Position numbers and translations under genes: made by a program. Positions 36,317-44,389 of a stretch of 64,000 nucleotides of DNA are shown piece by piece; the first letter of the stretch is position 1; each line of letters begins with the position of its first letter. This DNA is from Bradyrhizobium arachidis (lineage in GTDB: Bacteria > Pseudomonadota > Alphaproteobacteria > Rhizobiales > Xanthobacteraceae), in the NCBI RefSeq assembly GCF_015291705.1, contig NZ_CP030050.1:7006001-7070000 (forward strand). The letters run 5' to 3'. The notes below the pieces were generated by a model that searched no databases, was not told where the DNA came from, and saw only the letters and a list, made by a program, of their open reading frames with translations.

Positions 36317-37852
36317 ATGCAGCTCGACCTCGACAATCTGCCGTCGGATACTGCGCTTCTGCATCGCCTGGTGCGCGACATTGCCTCGGTCATCGCGCAT
36401 CGGAACAGCGAGATCCAGCGTCTCCAGGCAATCATCAAACAGCTTCGGCGTGCACAATTTGGGCGTCGTTCCGAGCGTCTCGACGCTGATCAACTCGCCC
36501 TTGGACTGGAAGACCTGGACATCGATCTGTCGGCTGTCGAGGCAGATCAAGCCTCGGTTGAGACGTCTGCGCCGACGCAGAAACTGCAGCCGAAGCGCAA
36601 GCCGCTGCCGGATCATCTGCCCCGCGAAGAGGTTGTGCTCAACGTCGATAGTGAGGGATGTGCGTGCTGCGGCGGCGCGCTGCATGCGGTCGGTGAGAGC
36701 GTCAGTGAGATGCTGGACTGGGTGCCAGCGCAGTTGCGCGTGGTGCGCATCTGCCGCCCGAAATATGCCTGCCGCAGCTGCGGAACGATCACCCAGGCTC
36801 CCGCGCCCGAACGACCGATCGCCGGCGGTTTGGCCACGCCAGCCATGCTCGCGCAGGTGCTGGTCAGCAAATATTGCGACCACACGCCGCTCTACCGGCA
36901 GGCGCAGATTTTTGCCCGTCATGGCGTCGAACTGGAGCGCTCGACATTGGCCGGATGGGTCGGCGGCGCGTGCTGGTGGTTTGCGGCCCTGCACGATCGG
37001 CTGTGCGAACACATGTTCGCGTCGGATCACCTGTTTGCCGACGACACTCCAATCCCTGTGCTCGATCCCGGCCGAGGGCGCACCAAGACCGGACGGCTGT
37101 GGGTGTATGCCCGCGATCAACGGAACTGGGGTGGACCCGAGCCGCCGGCTGCGGTTTATGTGTTCGCGCCCGACCGGAAAGCGGAGCGCCCGGTGGCGCA
37201 TCTGGCGCACTTCAAGGGCGTTCTGCACGTCGACGGCTACGCGGGATTCGAGCGGCTGACCGATGCCGGAAATATCACTCTCGCCGCATGTTGGGCGCAC
37301 ACCAGGCGCAAGTTCTACGAGATTGCGCAAGCCGAGGACACGCCCAACGCGCACGAGGCCTTGCGTCGTATCGCCAGCCTCTATGCCGTCGAAGCGCAGG
37401 TGCGTGGTCAATCGCCGGCGCATCGGTTGGCTACGCGGCGCGCCCTCGCCAAGCCGATCGTTGACAGCCTTCGCCTTTGGCTCGAGGTGCAGCTCCCTCA
37501 ACTGCCCGGCCGCGGCAATCTCGCCGAAGCGATCCGATATGCGCTGTCGCGCTGGGATGGATTGACCCGATTCCTCCATGACGGCCGCATCGAACTCGAC
37601 ACAAACTCCGTCGAGCGGGCGATCCGACCTGTGGCGCTCGGCCGCAAGAACCATCTCTTTGCCGGTAGCGACGGCGGCGGCGAACGATGGGCAATCCTCT
37701 GTTCGCTGATCGAGACGTGCAAGCTCAATGAAGTCGAGCCTTACGCATATCTGCGTGACGTGCTGCAGCGAATGGTCGATGGACACCCGATCAGCCGTCT
37801 CGACGAACTGCTGCCGTGGGCCTGGAACGCTCAGCATCCTGTCAAGACCTGA
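36317..37852 (+). CDS. tnpC: IS66 TnpC transposase
   Basis: 511 residues. An N-terminal leucine-rich helix (about 15-45) and an LZ/helix-turn-helix region precede a zinc-finger-like CACCGG and CRSCGTITQAP. The DDE domain has acidic residues in LFADDTPIPVLDPG, HVDGYAGFERL and ELDTNSVERAIRPVALGRKN, and the C-terminal IS66_C region is LNEVEPYAYLRDVLQRMVDG. All catalytic residues are in place, so this IS66 copy may be active. The IS66_C part has a second, remnant copy at 38985-39152. Confidence 0.95.
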   Translation: MQLDLDNLPSDTALLHRLVRDIASVIAHRNSEIQRLQAIIKQLRRAQFGRRSERLDADQLALGLEDLDIDLSAVEADQASVETSAPTQKLQPKRKPLPDHLPREEVVLNVDSEGCACCGGALHAVGESVSEMLDWVPAQLRVVRICRPKYACRSCGTITQAPAPERPIAGGLATPAMLAQVLVSKYCDHTPLYRQAQIFARHGVELERSTLAGWVGGACWWFAALHDRLCEHMFASDHLFADDTPIPVLDPGRGRTKTGRLWVYARDQRNWGGPEPPAAVYVFAPDRKAERPVAHLAHFKGVLHVDGYAGFERLTDAGNITLAACWAHTRRKFYEIAQAEDTPNAHEALRRIASLYAVEAQVRGQSPAHRLATRRALAKPIVDSLRLWLEVQLPQLPGRGNLAEAIRYALSRWDGLTRFLHDGRIELDTNSVERAIRPVALGRKNHLFAGSDGGGERWAILCSLIETCKLNEVEPYAYLRDVLQRMVDGHPISRLDELLPWAWNAQHPVKT

Positions 37853-37879
37853 GCTCATGTGCAGGCACCGGACGCATAC

Positions 37880-38984
37880 AAGTCAACTCATTCCTACGCT
37901 TTTCTTCGACTCTTCGCACTTCGGCCATGACAGACTCCCTGCATCGACAACGCACACGCGTCACCGCAACGCTTGCGATCAGCATTCACCAGGCGGGGTC
38001 CATGCGTTCCTTCGCGTTCAGCACTTCGGCCGTCGCATGCTCTTCATCAGGTTCGTAAACAGGGCTGTCCAAGCAGTCCGGCGCTCTCGTTCCCGAAGGA
38101 CGGCAGCAGGCAAGAGATAGCGGACATTCCCCGTTTCGCGGCCCCGCCAGGGGACGCTCACCGCGCGCGCGGATCTCTAAATTCGTTCCCTCCTCAGCAT
38201 GTTGGGAGCGGTCCCAGCCTCATCCTATGCTCGTCTACGTAGCTGCTACTGCGCTGGCTTTAGGCGCAGCCGTTGCGTGACCTTGGCGCCGAATCCGACG
38301 TGGAAGTCGGTCTCGCTGACCCACATCCGGTGGAGAATACCCGCGAGCTTCCGCGCGACCGCGGCAATCGCACACAGCATGCTCGACCGCTTGGCTATCC
38401 GCAGGCCCCACGCCCGCAAGGCCGACCATTTTCTGACCCGTAGCAGCAGACTTGCAGCCGCCTCACACAGCGCCTCCCGCACGGAGATATCGCCCTGTTT
38501 GCTGATCCGCCCCTCAAAATCGATCGATGTACCGGATTGGTGGCGCTTCGGCGTCAGGCCAAAATGGGCGCCCACGGTGCGGGATCGGGCAAAGCGATGA
38601 GGGTCATCAACGCCAACCTTGAATGACAAAGCGACGACCGGACCGACGCCCGGAACCGTCATCAGACGCCGGCAAACAGGATCATGCTGGACCACCTGCA
38701 GGAGCACGCGATGCAGCCGATCGTAGCCCTCGAGGAGTGCGCGGCGCACGTCCAGCATGACCTGGATCGACATCACAAAAATCGGGTCGCTGTGCTCGAT
38801 CAGCTCGCGGACACGGGCCTCAAAGGCACCTCGGGCAACCGCTCCGACGAGCAATCCATAGGCCCGCAGTGCACCCCGAACATGGTTCTCGAGGTCGATC
38901 AATTTGCGCTTGAGCAGCTTCCGGTTGGTCAACAACGTACGCATTTTCTGCATGTCGATATTCTTGACATGCACAGCGCGGTAT
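37880..38984 (-). mobile_element. IS110-family element, copy 2 (truncated)
   Basis: Starts exactly after the IS66 right repeat (37879/37880). It matches copy 1 through the non-coding part and most of the transposase gene, then stops abruptly at about 38984, where an IS66 tail sequence takes over. The first ~112 codons and the upstream end are lost. Confidence 0.8.
38246..38984 (-). pseudogene. IS110-family transposase, copy 2, N-terminus lost
   Basis: About 246 residues corresponding to copy 1 from RAVHVKNIDMQKMRTLL to the end. It is nearly identical at protein level, with scattered silent and few coding changes. The RuvC-like N-terminal half with catalytic Asp residues is missing, so the protein cannot be active. 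The frame extends to 39034 only by reading through IS66-derived DNA. Confidence 0.85.
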
Positions 38985-39179
38985 CGTTGGGCCGTGATCT
39001 GTTCTCTTATCGCGACCTGTAAGCTCAACGACATCGAACCTTACTCCTACCTGCGTGACGTGCTGCAGCGGATGATCGACGGACATCCCGTCAACCGTCT
39101 CGACGAATTGCTGCCGTGGAGTTGGAAGCCGGCCGATCATGTCAAGACCTGATGCCACGTGCAGCGGCCGGACGCATAC
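38985..39179 (+). mobile_element. IS66-family 3' remnant
   Basis: Encodes the last ~50 residues of a second IS66 TnpC (AVICSLIATCKLNDIEPYSY ... RLDELLPWSWKPADHVKT, stop near 39152). A right terminal repeat follows at 39159-39179, matching that of the complete element at most positions. It is a different, diverged IS66 copy, reduced by deletion or recombination at the IS110 junction. The 169 bases from here to the transglycosylase stop at 39349 hold no gene. Confidence 0.85.
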
Positions 39180-39348
39180 TCGTAGTCCCCCCGGACGCCG
39201 CCAACCGTTTGCGAGCGCTTGCGATAGCGATCATTACCCGAAGGGCCGAGACACCCGAAGGGTGGCTCGGTGAGGAGCGAAGCGACGAGTAGAGCGCGGG
39301 CCGAAGGCATCGCGCATACGCCATCAGCTTGCGAACTCGCACACTTGG

Positions 39349-40200
39349 TCATTGCGATGCTCCCGAATCCGATCGAGGGACGAACATGCCAATGGGCCGG
39401 GGAACCAGGTGCGATACATCGCCCGCCGAGATTGCGGTCGTGACACCGCCCGACGGCATGAGCGCCAGCAGCCGATCGCGCGTTTTCATGAGATCCGATC
39501 GCGTGACGAATAGCGTCGCAGCTGCTGATGACTGTCCACTGGACCTCCATCTCGGCGGCAGTTCGATGGTAAGCAGATTTGCAGGCTTTGCGACATATAC
39601 TCGCGTCTCGTCTGGCAGAGGACCGCCTGCGAGATGCTCCTCATAGCGAGATGGTCCCGCGTTGTACGCGGCAAACACCCCAGGGGAGCCATACCGATCC
39701 AGCAGTTCGCGCAAGTAAGCCGTGCCGGCCAGAATGTTGTCACGCGGGTCGTAGGGGTCGTTCCCGAGATTGTAACGCTCGCGAAGTTCCGCCCAAGTCG
39801 CCGGCATGATTTGCATCAGGCCCATTGCGCCTTTTGGCGATCTGGCGTGCACATCACCAGCACTCTCGATGCTTTGGACCGATCGGATCCAGTTCGGCGC
39901 GATCGCAAAGCGTTGTGAGGCTTCATTGATAAAGCTGGCAAATGGGTGAGCGGTCTGACTGATCGCCGGCTGGGCGGCTGATCCGCTCTGGGCCAAAGCA
40001 GCACTGCCATACGCGGTCAGAAGAAGCATCAGGGGCACGACAGCACAAACGCGCGTGCCCAACCGACCCAAGCACGCGGTCAGGGTTGCGCCAGCCTTGC
40101 AGACATCGATCGAGAGGGAGAAATGATCCCGCAATCGATCGAACAGGGGAATGGCAAGGAAAACACGTCGAATACGCACGATCACTCCTCCCACGTCCAC
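39349..40200 (-). CDS. Lytic transglycosylase (VirB1/Slt-like) of the transfer region
   Basis: 283 residues. A membrane/signal segment lies near residues 50-72 (VVPLMLLLTAYGSAALA). The SLT domain follows, with catalytic Glu in SVQSIESAGDVHARSPKGAMGLMQIMPATW, then NILAGTAYLRELLDRYG and AAYNAGPSRYEEH. Such enzymes open peptidoglycan locally for the secretion channel. The start overlaps the traF stop by 19 bases; the real start may be nearer the signal segment. It probably adjoined the relaxase before the IS elements intervened. Confidence 0.88.
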   Translation of the reverse strand: MDVGGVIVRIRRVFLAIPLFDRLRDHFSLSIDVCKAGATLTACLGRLGTRVCAVVPLMLLLTAYGSAALAQSGSAAQPAISQTAHPFASFINEASQRFAIAPNWIRSVQSIESAGDVHARSPKGAMGLMQIMPATWAELRERYNLGNDPYDPRDNILAGTAYLRELLDRYGSPGVFAAYNAGPSRYEEHLAGGPLPDETRVYVAKPANLLTIELPPRWRSSGQSSAAATLFVTRSDLMKTRDRLLALMPSGGVTTAISAGDVSHLVPRPIGMFVPRSDSGASQ

Positions 40201-40694
40201 ACCGGCATCGCACGGCCGATCACTGCTGACGCCGGCAAGAATCCAAAATATCGGCCATCAAGAGAGTCGCGAGACTGCCAGTTCATGAGAAAGATCTCGC
40301 CGTTTCCGACGACGCGGCAGCCCTGCCATTTCGGCAATGGCCGCCCGCGTCCGTCGCGATCCCTCGCCTCGCCCACCGCGACGTCGTCGACCGAAATCGT
40401 GAGGCCGGTTCTGCAAACGGTCTGGCCGGGAAGGGCGAGCACGCGCTTCAGCATGGGGACGCCAATGGGCAAATAGCCGTTAAGGTCGAGGAAGGTCGCG
40501 AGCGGCTCCGGCGGCTGCACGGCGACCAATTCAGTGACTTGGAATTGGTCCGCCGGTCGGAGGCGGTAGAGACCGATCGGCACGCTCGAGGATGCGTTCC
40601 AGATGTAAAGCGGAAGCGGCTGCAGGACGATCGTCGCGACGAGCGCAGCAGCAACCCCCATCGTCACGGCCAGCATCATTAGGCGGCCTGTCAT
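40182..40694 (-). CDS. traF: TraF, S26-family (TraF/LepB-like) peptidase
   Basis: 170 residues. An N-terminal membrane helix (LAVTMGVAAALVATIVL) is followed by the Ser motif SSSVPIGLYRL (catalytic Ser about 37) and the Lys motif PMLKRVLALPGQTVC. The LepB-like end reads DSLDGRYFGFLPASAVIGRA. In RP4, TraF processes and cyclises the TrbC pilin, which is encoded at 23538-23864. It overlaps DUF2840 by four bases and the transglycosylase gene by 19. Confidence 0.92.
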   Translation of the reverse strand: MTGRLMMLAVTMGVAAALVATIVLQPLPLYIWNASSSVPIGLYRLRPADQFQVTELVAVQPPEPLATFLDLNGYLPIGVPMLKRVLALPGQTVCRTGLTISVDDVAVGEARDRDGRGRPLPKWQGCRVVGNGEIFLMNWQSRDSLDGRYFGFLPASAVIGRAMPVWTWEE

Positions 40695-41155
40695 CGCATC
40701 ACCTTTTGGCGATGAAGCCAGGCCTGATGGCGCGCTTTCGTGTATGGGCGCGGGTTTTCGTTGACGGACAGGCGGTTATGAACATGATGCCAATGATCAG
40801 GCGCGACATCAGCTGGATCGATGCCGAGCGCCTCAACGGCATCGATCATTTGCAGCACTCGCTCGACCTTCGGCCAGCCCGACAGACGTAGCAAAATCTC
40901 TCCGCCGGGCTTCACATATGGCACGGTCAAGCAGCGCTGTCCGGGCGCGACCGCGCGCAAGATGTCGATCCGCGAAATAATCGTCCCAAAGTCGTTCGAG
41001 GTCCAACGGACGAAGGCAAAGATGCTGCCGGGCGCAAATGACAGGACGCGACGGTTCCGATCAAGCTTCCGCTCCTTGACAATGCGACCGAACCGAATCC
41101 GGTTTTCGATGCGCTTCTCGAGCCACAGCACTTCTACTTCGGTAAGATCGCTCAT
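40691..41155 (-). CDS. DUF2840 family protein
   Basis: 154 residues: LTEVEVLWLEKRIENRIRFG at the start, then LSFAPGSIFAFVRWTSNDFGTI and a tail with PDHWHHVHNRLSVNENPRPYTKARHQAWLHRQKV. DUF2840 proteins occur almost only in ICEs of this type, directly before traF, and have no known activity. The repeated His residues (HWHHVH) near the C-terminus are notable. It is now the first gene of its block because an IS110 element lies upstream. Confidence 0.85.
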   Translation of the reverse strand: MSDLTEVEVLWLEKRIENRIRFGRIVKERKLDRNRRVLSFAPGSIFAFVRWTSNDFGTIISRIDILRAVAPGQRCLTVPYVKPGGEILLRLSGWPKVERVLQMIDAVEALGIDPADVAPDHWHHVHNRLSVNENPRPYTKARHQAWLHRQKVMR

Positions 41156-41269
41156 GGCGTGGCTCCCCTAGACTCGAATTGGGAGCCGTTCGCTTTGGCG
41201 GCTGGGAATTGCGTGTATGGCTTGTGAAGCCCAGCGGGACAGACGGGCCGGCTTTGCCAGCCACCTCCA

Positions 41270-42620
41270 ATGCACTTTGCTGCCAGGTTCGTTAGAAGAA
41301 ATCCGAAGGATTTCTGGTTAGCCGGGGTACTGAGCGGTGCCCCCTCGGCGGCCGTGCCGCTGCGAAAATGCCTCGCAGCGATTCGCGCACGGAACGCATG
41401 GTGCGGTCCGGCGATCGGCGGCGGAGGCGCATGATGGACTTCTATGCAGGGCTCGACGTATCGCTGGAGGCGACGAATATTTGCGTGGTGGACGGCGACG
41501 GCAAGGTCATCCGGGAGGCGAAACTCGACACCGATCCGGACGCGATCGAGCTGTTTTTGGCGGAATGGGGCATTCACCTCAAGCGCGTCGGGCTGGAGGC
41601 GTTCTCCTACTCGGCCTGGCTGTTCACGGCGCTCGCCGAAAAGGGCCTCCCTGTGACCTGCATTGAGACCCGGCATGCCAAGGCGGCACTGAACGCGATG
41701 CTGAACAAGACCGATCGCAACGACGCCAAGGGCATCGCGCAAATGATGCGAACCGGCTGGTTCCGTGCGGTCCATGTCAAATCGGAGGGCGCGCAGACGC
41801 TGCGGGCGCTGCTGGTCGGACGCAAGGCGCTGCTCGGTAAGGTGCTGGATATGGAGAACATGATCCGCGGCCTGTTGCGCCCGTTTGGCCTCAAGGTCGG
41901 CGAGATCTCGGTGGGCCGCTTCGACGCGCGGGTGCGCGAGATCATGGCCGGGAAGAAGGATTTGGAGGCCATCGTCACGCCGCTCTTGGACGCCCGCGGC
42001 GCAATGCGGCTGCAGCTGGCAAAGCTGCAGCGCCTGGCGCTGGCGGCGGCGCGCAGCGACAACTGTGTGCGGCGGATGATGACCGTGCCCGGTGTTGGCG
42101 CGCTCGTGGCGCTGACATTCCGCGCAACGGTCGACGACCCGGCGCGCTTCAAGAAGTCGACCAATGTCGGCGCCCATTTCGGCCTGACGCCACGGCGCTA
42201 CCAATCCGGACAAACCGATCGCATCGGCAGCATCTCCAAATGCGGCGACGAGCTGACGCGGGCGATGCTGTACGAGGCGGCAATCGCGATCCTCACGCGC
42301 ATTTCGAAAAACTTCAAACTCCGCTTGTGGGGCTTGCGGCTGGCCAGGAAGAAGGGACTGAAGCGCGCGGCGACCGCCGTGGCGCGCGCGCTCGCCGTGC
42401 TGCTGCACAAGATCTGGATCGATGGCACCACCTTCCGGTTTGGCGCCGGCGGCAAGCGCGGCCGGGTTGCTGCGGCGATGTAAGGGCCTCCGCGACCCGG
42501 CCGCTTCCACGCGCGCCTTTTCCTTCCGCCACGGCGGAGCGGCGTCTCCCGAGGGGACGGGGTTTTGGGTGAGATCGCAACTTTTCTTGCCGGCGGCTTC
42601 GTGCAGACGTTTGAAGCCAA
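41270..42620 (+). mobile_element. IS110-family element 3 (ends approximate)
   Basis: An IS110-type transposase gene with non-coding flanks lies between DUF2840 (start 41155) and the iterons (43001). I cannot fix the ends by eye: there are no obvious inverted repeats and no second copy to compare. It sits where related ICEs often carry a ParA-type partition gene. This element is not closely related to copies 1/2. Confidence 0.6.
41431..42483 (+). CDS. IS110-family transposase, element 3
   Basis: About 350 residues from the tandem ATGs at 41431/41434. The RuvC-like DEDD domain opens MDFYAGLDVSLEATNICVVD and has LEAFSYSAWLFTALAE and NKTDRNDAKGIAQMMRTGW. The C-terminal domain contains MMTVPGVGALVALTFRATVD and HFGLTPRRYQSGQ, then ATAVARALAVLLHKIW. 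Full length and intact. It shares the family plan of copies 1/2 but is clearly a different element. Confidence 0.9.
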   Translation: MMDFYAGLDVSLEATNICVVDGDGKVIREAKLDTDPDAIELFLAEWGIHLKRVGLEAFSYSAWLFTALAEKGLPVTCIETRHAKAALNAMLNKTDRNDAKGIAQMMRTGWFRAVHVKSEGAQTLRALLVGRKALLGKVLDMENMIRGLLRPFGLKVGEISVGRFDARVREIMAGKKDLEAIVTPLLDARGAMRLQLAKLQRLALAAARSDNCVRRMMTVPGVGALVALTFRATVDDPARFKKSTNVGAHFGLTPRRYQSGQTDRIGSISKCGDELTRAMLYEAAIAILTRISKNFKLRLWGLRLARKKGLKRAATAVARALAVLLHKIWIDGTTFRFGAGGKRGRVAAAM

Positions 42621-43000
42621 CAAGCACGGCGCTGGTTAGCCTGACCGCCCATTCCTCAAATTCCGGCTTGTGGTGGCCGTCGTGCCAACCACGGATGTTA
42701 GCGAGTTCTCCTCGATGAGCGAGTGGCTGCAAAAGGACGTGACGCGCAGCAGGCGATGATGTTGACGTCAGTGATCGCGAAGACTTGCGCGCGATCACGT
42801 TCGCGCGCGTGCGTTGGCGACAAGAATCGCATTGCAGCGAAGCTTTGCGCGTGAGAGAGTGGATGCATGAGGCGTTCTCGTTGCATGCGCAGCCGACTTG
42901 CCCACAACGTACTGATTCACAACAAGAAGTTAGTGTCAGTATGTTAGTAAAGTTAGAGCGGCCGGAAAGGGCGGAGAAACAAGCTCTTAAGCTCGATTCC
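42621..43000. other. Gene-free stretch between IS110 element 3 and the iterons
   Basis: No credible coding frame in either direction. It contains purine-rich and CGCG-rich words (GCGCGATCACGTTCGCGCGC near 42791-42810) and becomes A+T-richer near 42910-42960, just before the iteron repeats. That A+T-rich step would suit the unwinding zone of an iteron origin. Confidence 0.4.
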
Positions 43001-43065
43001 GGTCCCCGATAGCACGAGCATCGGGTCCCCGATAGCACGAGGGTTGCGGTCCCCGATAGCACGAG
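43001..43065. repeat. Three iteron-like direct repeats (candidate oriV)
   Basis: GGTCCCCGATAGCACGAG occurs three times without change, at 43001-43018, 43024-43041 and 43048-43065. The period is 23 and 24 bases, close to two helical turns. The array ends five bases before the stop of the RepA gene. Such spacing next to an initiator gene is the hallmark of iterons, so this is probably the replication origin of the excised circle. An A+T-rich segment lies just to the left. Confidence 0.75.
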
Positions 43066-43070
43066 CTGAT

Positions 43071-43952
43071 TCACAGGTTGTCCTCCGAATTTGGAATGAG
43101 ACCGCGCCGACGCAAGCGTGCCGTTAAGGGATGAACAGGCGTTGGCGCGAAGTTCAGCCGCTCGGTGCCATCAGGATCGCGCGTGAGCACGAGGTGATAG
43201 CCCGGCAATGCCTGGCGCTGGACGATCTGACGTACGTCGTAAGCAAAGTGCTTGAGCGGCGAGAGGATGCCCGACTTGGCATGGAGATGCAGAAGGTCAA
43301 AGCTCCAGCCCCCATCCTGGCGGCCGCCGTGCTTGCGCACGAGGCGGTAGAGCCACCGCTCAAGGCCGCCGGTGAGCTCGAAATAGGCGCGGTCGATCGT
43401 CAGCACGAGCGCGTCGTCGATGACGCCGGCGTAGAACCAATCCGGCAGGATCAGCTCGAGCCCGAATGGGCGGCCATTTGCATCCGCCGTCTCCTTCCAC
43501 TCGTTGATCCAGGAGAAGCGATGGCGTCGCCGTTCTGCCGGTTGACGGATCGACGTCAGCACGGTCGTTGACTGAAGTCTGTCGAGACCCGCCTTCAGCC
43601 GGTCGTAGTCACGTGCGCTGGTGCCGCGGCCGACGAACGTCAAAATCTCGTATGGCGTTGCGGCCATCAGGCGCGACGTCTTCAAGCCGGCGTCACGGGC
43701 TTCGACGATTTGGGAAGCAGCCCAGATCAGAACGTCTGCATCCCAGATGGTCGCCATGCCATGTTCCGGGACGGCTTCGACACGAATTGCGATTGCGCCT
43801 GCACGGAAATCGATCGGCACGATCCGCTTGGTCTTTGCGAGGGAGAAGAACGGATACGCCATCAGATCCTGCGCATCGCGAGGCGCCAGATCGCCGGGCA
43901 GCGCCCGAAAAAGCTCAAGCTGGTCGCGCTCGGAATGGTGCTTGCGTCGCAT
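43071..43952 (-). CDS. repA: Replication initiator protein A (RepA) of the ICE
   Basis: 293 residues from ATG 43952. The RPA-type features are ERDQLELFRALPGDLAPRDAQDLMAYPFFSLAKTKR at the start, then IWDADVLIWAASQIVEARD and LMAATPYEILTFVGRGT. A winged-helix-like C-terminal half follows (LDRAYFELTGGLERWLYRLVRKH, ILSPLKHFAYDVRQIV). It should bind the iterons found just past its stop codon and allow replication after excision, as plasmid-like replication is known for several ICEs. It starts 22 bases after the AlpA/RdfS gene. Confidence 0.88.
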   Translation of the reverse strand: MRRKHHSERDQLELFRALPGDLAPRDAQDLMAYPFFSLAKTKRIVPIDFRAGAIAIRVEAVPEHGMATIWDADVLIWAASQIVEARDAGLKTSRLMAATPYEILTFVGRGTSARDYDRLKAGLDRLQSTTVLTSIRQPAERRRHRFSWINEWKETADANGRPFGLELILPDWFYAGVIDDALVLTIDRAYFELTGGLERWLYRLVRKHGGRQDGGWSFDLLHLHAKSGILSPLKHFAYDVRQIVQRQALPGYHLVLTRDPDGTERLNFAPTPVHPLTARLRRRGLIPNSEDNL

Positions 43953-43974
43953 GATCGTTACTCTCACGCGGCAA

Positions 43975-44256
43975 TCAGCGACGTTCTTGGCCAGCGTAGG
44001 GACGCAAGGCCGGATGCTTCTTAGCGGGCAGTACGGTCCCCTTGCCGGGATCCGATGTCGACGTCTTGGCACCGCGGTCGGCCCACGCTTTCAGGTCATC
44101 GACGGCGTAGACGACACGTCCGCCAATCTTCCGATAAGTGGGTCCGGTGCCGTACGTGCGGTGCTTCTCCAGCGTGCGGCCGGAGAGGCCAAGGTAGCGC
44201 GCGGCCTCAGGTGTACGCAGGAATCGCGGGGGAAGACCGGCCATCGGATCGGGCAT
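43975..44256 (-). CDS. rdfS: AlpA/RdfS-like excisionase (recombination directionality factor)
   Basis: 93 residues. A MerR/AlpA-type helix-turn-helix fills residues 8-60 (PPRFLRTPEAARYLGLSGRTLEKHR, then GTGPTYRKIGGRVVYAVDDLKAWAD), and a basic, probably disordered tail follows. In ICEMlSym(R7A), RdfS of this family, made under FseA control, turns the integrase towards excision. The order here (fseA, rdfS, repA and, beyond the IS, DUF2840 and traF) fits that operon. Transcription probably starts in the 133-bp gap to fseA, which contains a dyad at 44365-44387. Confidence 0.82.
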   Translation of the reverse strand: MPDPMAGLPPRFLRTPEAARYLGLSGRTLEKHRTYGTGPTYRKIGGRVVYAVDDLKAWADRGAKTSTSDPGKGTVLPAKKHPALRPYAGQERR

Positions 44257-44364
44257 TTGAGGACTCCAGGAGGACAGTGCACCACGCCTGGCTAGGCCGG
44301 CGTGTGTGCGGTCATCATGGAGGAGCAGGATCTCGGAGGGGGATGCCGAATGTTGAGGGGGCGA

Positions 44365-44387
44365 TTTCCGATACCCTTAAGCGGAAA
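44365..44387. promoter_or_regulatory. Dyad between fseA and rdfS
   Basis: TTTCCG (44365-44370), 11 bases, CGGAAA (44382-44387): a perfect 6-bp dyad starting three bases after the fseA stop and 109 bp upstream of the rdfS start. It may be the binding site for the FseA activator at the rdfS promoter, or a weak terminator. No T-run follows, which argues against a terminator. Confidence 0.4.
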
Positions 44388-44389
44388 GG

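Larger units (their letters stand above)
34940..37879 (+). mobile_element. IS66-family element, complete
   Basis: A 2940-bp element. The left end GTAAGCGTCCGAATCCTGCA (from 34940) and the right end (37859-37879, read inwards GTATGCGTCCGGTGCCTGCA) are imperfect inverted repeats matching at 17 of 21 positions, with the GTAAGCG-like start typical of IS66. It holds tnpA, tnpB and tnpC in the standard order. The eight bases on each side (34932-34939 and 37880-37887) do not match, so no target duplication remains. Both edges abut IS110 sequence. Confidence 0.9.

Noticed and set aside
35438..37858. An 806-codon minus-strand frame across IS66
   Set aside because: Antisense to tnpB and tnpC, which have full family signatures.
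43001..43065. CRISPR array
   Set aside because: Three 18-bp repeats with 5-6-bp spacers beside repA are iterons; no cas genes and no CRISPR-like array exist anywhere in the window.
41152..43074. A 640-codon minus-strand frame across IS110 element 3
   Set aside because: It is antisense to a clear transposase gene, has shadow-frame composition and no recognisable motif.
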